Positions 24,036 to 30,688 of a stretch of DNA of 64,000 nucleotides are shown in pieces. The stretch's first letter is position 1. Every line of letters starts with the position of its first letter. The notes under the pieces were generated by a model, which saw only the letters and a program-made list of their open reading frames with translations, made no database searches and was not told the DNA's origin. This stretch comes from Chryseobacterium populi (GTDB lineage Bacteria > Bacteroidota > Bacteroidia > Flavobacteriales > Weeksellaceae). The DNA lies in NCBI RefSeq assembly GCF_000282115.1, contig NZ_AKJY01000091.1, positions 23,273 to 87,272 of the forward strand, written 5' to 3'. Position numbers and translations under genes: made by a program.

Positions 24036-25175
24036 TTAAATTTCTTCAAGAACCGTTTTCAAAGCATTGATGAAAATATCCGTTTCTTCTTTTTTAATAT
24101 TAAGTGCCGGCAAAATCCTCAATACTGCTTTATCATTGGAATTTCCTGTGAAAATAAAGTGATCGTAAAGCAGGCTTTTCCTCACCTCAGCACAATCCCG
24201 GTCAAGTTCTATCCCAATCATAAGGCCCTTCCTTCGAATCGATCTGATATGTGGAAAATCTTTAATTTCATTTTCAATATACCCGCCCATTTCCAGGGTA
24301 TTTCCGATAAGGTTTTCATTTTTTATTACATCCAGAACCGCAATTGCTGCAGCACAAGCCAGATGATTTCCACCAAATGTTGTTCCCAGCAATCCATTGC
24401 TCGCCTCAAATTTCGGATGAATCAAAACCCCGCCGATCGGGAAACCATTTCCCATTCCTTTGGCTGTGGTAATGATATCCGGCTGAATTCCAAATTCCTG
24501 ATGGGCAAAGAAATATCCGCTTCTTCCGTATCCTGACTGTACTTCATCCAAAATCAGAACTGCATTGTATTCTTCACACAATTCTTTGATTTTGAATAAA
24601 AATCCGGCTGTCGGAATCATAATTCCGCCCACACCCTGGATTCCTTCAATGATCACTGATGAAATATCATTACCCTGAGTTTTAAAAATCTCCTCAAGCT
24701 GTTTGAGATCATTCCATTCCAATTTGATGAAGCGTTCGGAATAATTTACAGGAGCTACAATTTTCGGATTATCAGTCACAGAAACAGCTGCTGAAGTTCT
24801 TCCGTGAAATGATCCTGAAAAATAAAGCACTTTACTTTTTCCGTTATGGAAAGAAGCCAGTTTTATCGCATTTTCATTAGCTTCCGCACCTGAATTGCAT
24901 AGGAAAAGATTATATTCTTCGTATCCTGAAATTTCACCCAGCTTTTGTGCCAGTTCGATCTGCAAATTATTCTGCACCGAATTGGAATAGAAAGAAATTT
25001 TTTCCAACTGATCTTTCAATTTGCTTTGATAGTACGGATGATTATGCCCGATAGAAATTACAGCATGACCACCGTAAAAATCAAGATATTTTTCTCCTTT
25101 TTCATTCCAGAGGAAAGACCCCTGAGCTTTTACAGGATTTATATTAAATAATGGATATACGTTGAATAAATTCAT
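24036..25175 (-). CDS. argD: N-acylornithine aminotransferase
   Basis: PLP-dependent class III aminotransferase converting N-acylglutamate semialdehyde to N-acylornithine with glutamate as donor. At 379 aa it has YLDFYGGHAVISIGHNHP near the N-terminus, FLCNSGAEANENAIKLA, the phosphate-binding SFHGRTSAAVSVT, the DEVQSGYGRSG segment, and the PLP lysine in TTAKGMGNGFPIGG. It sits between argC and argF' in the leftward cluster. By pathway logic it acts on the same acyl form as ArgF'. Confidence 0.94.
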   Translation of the reverse strand: MNLFNVYPLFNINPVKAQGSFLWNEKGEKYLDFYGGHAVISIGHNHPYYQSKLKDQLEKISFYSNSVQNNLQIELAQKLGEISGYEEYNLFLCNSGAEANENAIKLASFHNGKSKVLYFSGSFHGRTSAAVSVTDNPKIVAPVNYSERFIKLEWNDLKQLEEIFKTQGNDISSVIIEGIQGVGGIMIPTAGFLFKIKELCEEYNAVLILDEVQSGYGRSGYFFAHQEFGIQPDIITTAKGMGNGFPIGGVLIHPKFEASNGLLGTTFGGNHLACAAAIAVLDVIKNENLIGNTLEMGGYIENEIKDFPHIRSIRRKGLMIGIELDRDCAEVRKSLLYDHFIFTGNSNDKAVLRILPALNIKKEETDIFINALKTVLEEI

Positions 25176-25209
25176 TTTTTATTTTTTTATTTTTCTTTTA
25201 CCTTGAAGC

Positions 25210-25360
25210 AAAAGTTCAGGGCTGGAAACTTCCGTTAAAAATTATTTCTGCTCTCTAAAAGTTCTAAAATTTGTGCGAACTTACTGTTTGTCCTCCGGTT
25301 CAAAATTTGCGTCACGCTTCGAACAGTAGAATTTTCTTAACACTCCATTTTCCTATGCCA
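25210..25360. repeat. Dispersed intergenic repeat, copy 2, in the argC-argD gap
   Basis: ACAGTAGAATTTTCTTAAC (25323-25341), then 8 nt, then TTCCTATG (25350-25357), matches 11699-11733 with the same spacing. The left part contains GTTCTAAAATTTGTGCGAAC and GGTTCAAAATTTGCG, two related blocks. The 215-bp gap interrupts the arginine cluster without an ORF. Confidence 0.65.
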
Positions 25361-25390
25361 AAACAATTAAACTATAATTCTCAATTGACT

Positions 25391-26356
25391 TTAAAATGCT
25401 ACAGGTTTCAGTCCCAAGCCTAAATGCTCTTCCCATCTCATTGCAATATTCATATTCTGAACTGCCTGCCCGGAAGCTCCTTTTAATAAATTGTCAATCA
25501 CTGAATGAACGACCACCACATCTTCGTTCTTTTCGATATGAATCGCACAACGGTTGGTATTGATAACCTGTTTTAAATCAATTGACTTTTCACTTACCTT
25601 CACAAAGGGTTCATCTGTATAAAGATCATGATACAACTGATAAATTTCTGAAAGCTCTAAGTCTGTTTTTATAGTTGAACTTGTAAAAATCCCTCTTGTA
25701 AAATCTCCCCGCCATGGAACAAAATTCAGATTTACATCTTTACCATTAAAAGAGTTTAGCTGCTGTATAATTTCTTCTACATGCTGATGGGTCAAAGTTT
25801 TGTAGGCAGAAATATTTTCATTCCGCCAGGTAAAATGAGTTGTTGCCTGCAGAGACTGACCAGCTCCTGTAGAACCCGTAATTCCTGTTGTATAAACTTC
25901 ATTCAGTAAACCTTTTTTTGCTAATGGCAGCAATGCCAGCTGAATTGCCGTTGCGAAACATCCCGGGTTTGCAATACTTTTTACCCCAGAAAGATTTTTT
26001 TTATTGATTTCCGGTAAACCGTAGATAAAGTTTCTGTTTCTGAAGTTTCCATCCAAACGGAAATCATTTCCCAGATCGATTACCAGAGTTTCATCTTTAA
26101 CTGTGTTTTGAGACAGCCAATTCTGGCTTTCTTTGTGGGGAAGACACAGAAAAAGAATATCCACATCCTGAGGTTTATCGGTCAGAATCATCTCACAAAC
26201 CGTCGCCAAATCCGGGTACAAATCAGAAATATTTGTCCCCGAATTAGAACGACTATATAAAAAACTCAATGACACATTGGGATGAAAGGCCAACAACCGC
26301 ACCAATTCACTTCCCGTATACCCGTTGGCTCCTACAATTCCTACTGCTTTTTTCAT
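25391..26356 (-). CDS. argC: N-acetyl-gamma-glutamyl-phosphate reductase
   Basis: NADPH-dependent reduction of N-acylglutamyl phosphate to the semialdehyde. At 321 aa it has the Rossmann motif VGIVGANGYTGSELVRLL at the N-terminus, the conserved FLCLPHKES, the LGNDFRL motif, and the catalytic Cys133 in IANPGCFATAIQLALLP. It is followed by argD and preceded by argG at 75 bp; a double-hairpin element lies 18 nt ahead of its start codon. It is shorter than E. coli ArgC but has all expected motifs. Confidence 0.96.
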   Translation of the reverse strand: MKKAVGIVGANGYTGSELVRLLAFHPNVSLSFLYSRSNSGTNISDLYPDLATVCEMILTDKPQDVDILFLCLPHKESQNWLSQNTVKDETLVIDLGNDFRLDGNFRNRNFIYGLPEINKKNLSGVKSIANPGCFATAIQLALLPLAKKGLLNEVYTTGITGSTGAGQSLQATTHFTWRNENISAYKTLTHQHVEEIIQQLNSFNGKDVNLNFVPWRGDFTRGIFTSSTIKTDLELSEIYQLYHDLYTDEPFVKVSEKSIDLKQVINTNRCAIHIEKNEDVVVVHSVIDNLLKGASGQAVQNMNIAMRWEEHLGLGLKPVAF

Positions 26357-26374
26357 TTTATAAATTGATCTTTA

Positions 26375-26417
26375 ATAGGATTCCATCCTATCCTTCGTTA
26401 AATCGTTCCTTCGGAAC
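26375..26417. repeat. Double stem-loop element, copy 2 (upstream of argC)
   Basis: Plus-strand order: stem ATAGGAT/ATCCTAT with loop TCC (26375-26391), linker CCTTCGTTAAATC, stem GTTCC/GGAAC with loop TTC (26405-26417). It matches copy 1 at 22840-22883 in order, spacing and linker, with compensatory differences in the second stem. It lies 18 nt upstream of the argC start. Confidence 0.75.
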
Positions 26418-26431
26418 TCTTTTGAAATTAA

Positions 26432-27625
26432 TTAATGTTTCGAATTAATCTGGTGATATATATTCAGAGAATTGCTTACAATTTTCGTGTATCCTTTCAC
26501 ATCTTCTCCTGTCCAAGCTCTGTTTGCTTCACCATAGCTTCCGAATTTATCCGACATCAAATCATGGTCAGATTCAATTCCGTTTAATATAAAGCGGTAT
26601 GGGTGAAGGGTTATAAACACTTTTCCGCTTACCGTTTCCTGGGAATCAGACAGGAAAGATTCTATATTTCTCATAACCGGATCAAGAAATAATGCTTCGT
26701 GAAGCCAGTTTCCGTACCAGTCGGATAGCTGGGATTTCATCATTTGCTGGTATTTTGAAAGGGTATGTTTTTCCAATAAATGATGGGCTTTGATAATTAC
26801 AGATGCTGCAGCTGCTTCAAACCCTACTCTTCCTTTGATCCCTACAATGGTATCACCCACATGAATATCACGGCCGATTCCATATGCGGAAGCCAATTCT
26901 TCAATTTTTTTGATTGCATAAACCGGGCGTTCAAAGCTTTCTCCGTTCACTCCATTGATTTCTCCGTTTTTAAATTCAATTTCCAGTTCTGATGGTTGAG
27001 TTTCTGTAATCTGGGAAGGAAATGCTTCTTCCGGAAGAGAGTTTCTGGATGTCAGTGTTTCCTTTCCACCAACGGAAGTTCCCCAAAGCCCTTTATTAAC
27101 AGAGTACTGAGCTTTATGAAATTCCATCTCATAACCGTGCTTTTTCAGAAATTCAATTTCTTCTTCACGGGATAAGGCCATATCACGGATCGGCGTTATA
27201 ATTTCCACATCCGGGCACATCACCTTGAAAATCAAATCGAAACGAACCTGGTCATTCCCGGCTCCTGTGCTTCCGTGGGCAATTGCATCAGCATTTATTT
27301 CCATCGCATATTTTGCAATTTCCTGAGCCTGAACGGTACGTTCAGCACTTACAGAAAGTGGATAGGTATTATTTTTCAATACATTCCCGAAAATCAGATA
27401 TTTTACACATGAATTGTAATAATCTTCCTGAGCGTCAACACACCTGTATTCCTTCACCCCCAGTTTTAAGGCTTTTTTCTCTAGTTCTTTTTCTTCTTCT
27501 TCAGAAAAACCTCCGGTATTCACAGTTACTGCAAAAACTTCATATCCCAGTGTTTCACTAAGATATTTAGCACAGTAAGAGGTGTCCAGGCCTCCGCTAA
27601 ACGCTAAGATGACTTTCTTTTTCAT
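26432..27625 (-). CDS. argG: Argininosuccinate synthase
   Basis: Joins citrulline and aspartate with ATP. At 397 aa it has the N-type ATP pyrophosphatase PP-loop LAFSGGLDTSYCAKYL, the citrulline/aspartate region HGSTGAGNDQVRFDL, TPIRDMALSREEEIEFL and the YSVNKGLWG motif. Its start lies 29 nt inside the 3' end of the upstream GNAT gene, implying translational coupling. Second gene of the leftward arginine operon. Confidence 0.96.
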   Translation of the reverse strand: MKKKVILAFSGGLDTSYCAKYLSETLGYEVFAVTVNTGGFSEEEEKELEKKALKLGVKEYRCVDAQEDYYNSCVKYLIFGNVLKNNTYPLSVSAERTVQAQEIAKYAMEINADAIAHGSTGAGNDQVRFDLIFKVMCPDVEIITPIRDMALSREEEIEFLKKHGYEMEFHKAQYSVNKGLWGTSVGGKETLTSRNSLPEEAFPSQITETQPSELEIEFKNGEINGVNGESFERPVYAIKKIEELASAYGIGRDIHVGDTIVGIKGRVGFEAAAASVIIKAHHLLEKHTLSKYQQMMKSQLSDWYGNWLHEALFLDPVMRNIESFLSDSQETVSGKVFITLHPYRFILNGIESDHDLMSDKFGSYGEANRAWTGEDVKGYTKIVSNSLNIYHQINSKH

Positions 27626-28268
27626 CTGTTTCTTTTTTATTATTGTTAGTTTCAGGTGAGTTTTGTATTGTATATTTATGCTCTTCCTGGCTTATTTTAT
27701 GGTTAAATTCATTTTCAGACTGATTGACAGCCTCATTAACTTTATTATTTTGTGGAACGAAAAGCATTGCCGTACACAGGCAGTTTTTGCGTTCTTTTTT
27801 AATTAAAATTTCATAATTAACACAGTTTTTACAACCGTTCCAAAATTCTTCATCCTGAGTCAATTCAGAATAAATGACGGGTTTGTAACCTAAATCACTG
27901 TTGATCTTCATTACGGCAAGCCCTGTTGTCAATCCAAATATTTTCGCATCAGGATATTTATTTCTTGACAACTGAAAAACCTTATTCTTGATCAAAGTTG
28001 CCACCCCTTTGTTCCTGAAATTCGGGGACACAATAAGGCCCGAGTTTGCTACAAACTGACCGTGTGACCAGGTCTCGATATAGCAAAACCCCACCCATTC
28101 CCCGTTTTCAGTGGCCACCACAGCATTGCCGTCTGAAATTTTTTGAGTTAAATATTCTATGGAACGCTTTGCGATCCCCGTTCCTCTTCGCTGTGCCGAA
28201 TCATACATTTCCTGCTGTATTTCACTCACATACATTAAATGTTTGCATGAGGAAATTTCTATTTCCAT
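27597..28268 (-). CDS. GNAT acyltransferase heading the arginine operon, candidate N-acylglutamate synthase
   Basis: A 223-aa GNAT protein. The acetyl-CoA loop is SPNFRNKGVATLIKNKV (residues 81-97) after strand NSGLIV; N-terminal substrate helices are at 10-45. After the fold come four cysteines in the pattern C-x2-C-x13-C-x-C (146, 149, 163, 165), which could bind a metal, then a polar 50-residue tail rich in Asn, Glu and Lys. As first gene of an operon otherwise complete from ArgB onward, and with no argA or argJ present, it is the best candidate for the first step (acylation of glutamate). GNATs in this position have been proposed as N-acylglutamate synthases in other Bacteroidota. Confidence 0.75.
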   Translation of the reverse strand: MEIEISSCKHLMYVSEIQQEMYDSAQRRGTGIAKRSIEYLTQKISDGNAVVATENGEWVGFCYIETWSHGQFVANSGLIVSPNFRNKGVATLIKNKVFQLSRNKYPDAKIFGLTTGLAVMKINSDLGYKPVIYSELTQDEEFWNGCKNCVNYEILIKKERKNCLCTAMLFVPQNNKVNEAVNQSENEFNHKISQEEHKYTIQNSPETNNNKKETDEKESHLSV

Positions 28269-28289
28269 TTATTTATCTGAATTTTTCGG

Positions 28290-28322
28290 CAAATTTAAAA
28301 CATAATAACTTTAAAAACCAAA
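28290..28322 (-). promoter_or_regulatory. Probable promoter of the arginine operon
   Basis: On the minus strand TTTG (28319-28322) and TAAATTTG (28290-28297) are separated by 21 nt, close to the Bacteroidota consensus spacing. The GNAT start codon is about 20 nt downstream. Confidence 0.65.
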
Positions 28323-28355
28323 TTAAAAAGATATTTTTTTTGTTTAAACACAAAT

Positions 28356-28376
28356 AATAAGATATTATATCTTATT
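28356..28376. promoter_or_regulatory. Perfect 21-bp palindrome, candidate operator
   Basis: AATAAGATAT-T-ATATCTTATT is a perfect inverted repeat with 10-bp arms and a 1-nt centre. It lies between the divergent arginine operon and the InsA-like gene, 5 bp upstream of the latter's -33 box and 33 bp upstream of the arginine -33 box. A second palindrome, TGTTTAAACA, is at 28341-28350. Confidence 0.7.
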
Positions 28377-28381
28377 TAAAA

Positions 28382-28412
28382 TTTACAAATTTGCTAAATT
28401 ATTATATATTTG
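28382..28412 (+). promoter_or_regulatory. Promoter of the InsA-like gene, inside a 19-bp direct repeat
   Basis: TTTA (28382-28385), 19 nt, TATATTTG (28405-28412) fits the Bacteroidota promoter form with one -33 mismatch. The -7 box spans the junction of two tandem 19-bp units (28390-28408 and 28409-28427, 17/19 identical), the second ending at the start codon. Confidence 0.65.
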
Positions 28413-28426
28413 CTAAAATACTATAT

Positions 28427-28843
28427 ATGGAAAATAAATGCCCCAAATGTCATAGCGAAAAAGTGGTTAAAAGCGGGATCATTAACGAAAAACAAAGGTT
28501 CCATTGCAAAGACTGCAATTACTATTTTACCGTTAAAAAATTAGGCAAACAAATCGATGATTATTATGTCACAAAAGCACTTCAGCTCTATCTTGAGGGT
28601 TTAAGTTATCGTGAAATAGAGCGTATTATAGGAGTTTCTCATGTCACAATAAGTTCGTGGATCAAGAAATACAATATTACAAGGCCGCCTCATTCAGAAT
28701 TCCATCCGGTATATAAAGTCCTGAAACAAAATGAGCTTATTGAGTATATGGCTAAAGAAGAAAATATTAAAAACTCAGGGCTCATCATTACCCAGTTTGC
28801 AGATAAATATATGCTGATCAAATGGGAACGGTTTAAAAAGTAG
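28427..28843 (+). CDS. InsA-like zinc-ribbon/HTH DNA-binding protein, no transposase domain
   Basis: A 138-aa protein (start chosen at 28427, just after the promoter; the frame is open 12 codons further). It has a zinc ribbon C-P-K-C (5, 8) and C-K-D-C (27, 30), a linker, then a helix-turn-helix (LSYREIERIIGVSHVTISSWIKKY, about 59-82), exactly the layout of the InsA protein of IS1. The C-terminal third has no DDE residues, and no InsB frame or terminal repeats were found nearby. It is therefore probably a domesticated DNA-binding protein. It is divergent from the arginine operon, with a palindrome between them, which makes it a candidate regulator. Confidence 0.75.
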   Translation: MENKCPKCHSEKVVKSGIINEKQRFHCKDCNYYFTVKKLGKQIDDYYVTKALQLYLEGLSYREIERIIGVSHVTISSWIKKYNITRPPHSEFHPVYKVLKQNELIEYMAKEENIKNSGLIITQFADKYMLIKWERFKK

Positions 28844-28851
28844 GCTGAGGA

Positions 28852-29006
28852 GTTATAAGTTATTAGTTATGAATTATGAGTTTATTAAAATACATAAATC
28901 AACATAAAATATTTATCTGATTATAAATATTTTATGTTGATTTTAAACTGAAATTTAAAATTCTAACACTTTTCTAACTCATAATTAATAATTAATAATC
29001 CATAAC
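28852..29006. repeat. Nested inverted repeat: 31-nt outer arms around a 21-bp perfect hairpin
   Basis: The outer arms 28852-28882 and 28976-29006 match as inverted repeats at 26 of 31 positions and are made of units like AGTTATG / AATTATGAG. Inside, 28896-28916 and 28923-28943 are a perfect 21-bp inverted repeat with 6-nt loop CTGATT, followed by TTTT, which may act as the terminator of the InsA-like gene. Confidence 0.8.
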
Positions 29007-29101
29007 TATATACTAACCATTAATATATATTAAATTTTCTTAAATAAATTTTTAATTACAATTTGGTATTCATAAAATAAGCACCAAAAAATTGATAATT
29101 T

Positions 29102-30481
29102 ATGAAGAAAATATTCACATTTATTGGATTAGCACTAATCAGCAATTCTTTATACTCTCAAGGCTCTCCTGATTACGGAAGCGGATTAAAATTAAACCTC
29201 AATCCTGAGGGAGACAAATTTGTCAGATTTATTTTATGGGATCAGTTCTGGTTAAGAAACACAGAAATGAATCCCGGAAGTATGGTTGGCGGTGAACCCA
29301 CAGACAATTCATGGAGTTTAGGAAACCGGAGACTCCGGGCGTTGGCTTATGCTCAGATTTCCAAAAGATACATGATTTTAGTTCACTTTGGGATTAACAA
29401 TCAGACGTTTATTAACGGTGGTGCTACCGGAACAACAGGCACGGGTGGTTATGGAAACGGTAAGAAAACCCAGTTATTTTTTCATGACGCATGGAACGAA
29501 TATGCAATACTTTTACCCGGAGAAGCTGGAAAATTTAGTTTAACATTGGGAGCAGGATTGCATTATTATATGGGATTATCCCGGATGACTATGGCTTCCA
29601 CTTTAAATTTTCTTACGCTAGACTCTCCTGTCTTTACATGGCCGTTGATCGACAATTCCGATCAGTTTGCCAGACAGCTCGGGATGTTTGCTAAAGGAAA
29701 GTATGGAAAATTCGAATACCGGTTAAGCCTGAACAAACCTTTTGCAACAGACCTGATTCCTGCCAACGTTACAGATCCTTCAAAAGCAGTAGCGGTAGAC
29801 AACAACGGGAATCCAAGTTTCTCCAAGGCCGGTTATTTTGAATACCAGTTTCTTGATGAAGAATCCAACACGCTTCCATTCAAGGTAGGCTCATATCTGG
29901 GGACCAAGAAAGTTTTCAATATCGGTGCCGGTTTTTACCATCAGGCAGACGGAACCAGAACTTCAATCAATTCGAATATTGAAAAACATGATATCACCCT
30001 TTTAGCAGTTGATGCTTTTGCCGATATCCCGCTTGGAAATGCCAAAAATAAAATGGCAGTTTCCGCTTATGCAGGTTATTACAACTATCAATTCGGACCC
30101 AATTACCTGAGAAACCTGGGAACAATGAATATTGCCGCATCTGATCCTAATTTTGCAGGGGAAAAAGCCATTGCAGGAGCAGGAAACCTACAGCCAACAA
30201 TCGGGACAGGTAATATTATCTACGCTCAGGCAGGTTTGCTGTTACCAAGCCAGGCCGAAAAACCAAAAATCAGAATCCAGCCTTTTGCCGCCTATACACA
30301 TAAAAATTTCGAAGCGTTCGATAAATCTTCCTCACAATTTGATGTCGGTGCCAATTGGTTTATAGACGGACATCATGCTAAAATTACAACACAGTATTCA
30401 ACAAGGCCTGTCTACACAAGTCCAACGGAGAGTCCGAAATCAAAAGGTGAATTTATTGTTCAGTTCCAAATTTACCTATAA
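29102..30481 (+). CDS. Outer-membrane porin family protein
   Basis: A 459-aa exported protein with signal peptide (cleavage after LYSQG region, about residue 20) and many amphipathic strands with aromatic girdles (FVRFILWDQFWLRN, RRLRALAYAQISKRYMILVHFG, GKFSLTLGAGLHYYMGLS, KFEYRLSLNKPF), ending in a strand FIVQFQIYL with terminal aromatic/Leu, as beta-barrel porins do. A Gly/Thr-rich loop (GGATGTTGTGGYGNG, about 106-120) is probably extracellular. It is followed 207 bp later by an MHS transporter and the acs module, so it may be the outer-membrane route for the same carboxylate substrates. Confidence 0.8.
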   Translation: MKKIFTFIGLALISNSLYSQGSPDYGSGLKLNLNPEGDKFVRFILWDQFWLRNTEMNPGSMVGGEPTDNSWSLGNRRLRALAYAQISKRYMILVHFGINNQTFINGGATGTTGTGGYGNGKKTQLFFHDAWNEYAILLPGEAGKFSLTLGAGLHYYMGLSRMTMASTLNFLTLDSPVFTWPLIDNSDQFARQLGMFAKGKYGKFEYRLSLNKPFATDLIPANVTDPSKAVAVDNNGNPSFSKAGYFEYQFLDEESNTLPFKVGSYLGTKKVFNIGAGFYHQADGTRTSINSNIEKHDITLLAVDAFADIPLGNAKNKMAVSAYAGYYNYQFGPNYLRNLGTMNIAASDPNFAGEKAIAGAGNLQPTIGTGNIIYAQAGLLLPSQAEKPKIRIQPFAAYTHKNFEAFDKSSSQFDVGANWFIDGHHAKITTQYSTRPVYTSPTESPKSKGEFIVQFQIYL

Positions 30482-30688
30482 ACTTAGTCCCCCATAAACC
30501 ATTAAGAAAAATGAAGAAATTAAGGTAAAAGCCCTTTAAATACAAGTAAAACACAACGCTGAATGAACAGCATGCTATAAACTCAACTATTTTTCATCAC
30601 ATAAGACCCCTTAATGGCTTACAAATAAACACAATACAATTTTGGATGAACTAATATCATTTTTCATTAACATCAAAAATCAAGCAAT

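Noticed and set aside
23985..24536. 183-codon plus-strand frame opposite argD
   Set aside because: It is antisense to the conserved argD PLP-binding regions and its translation is Phe/Ser/Cys-rich as expected of a shadow frame.
28427..28843. Active IS1-type insertion sequence
   Set aside because: No DDE catalytic part, no InsB frame, and no terminal inverted repeats or target duplication were found; the flanking inverted repeat belongs to the downstream heptamer-type family.
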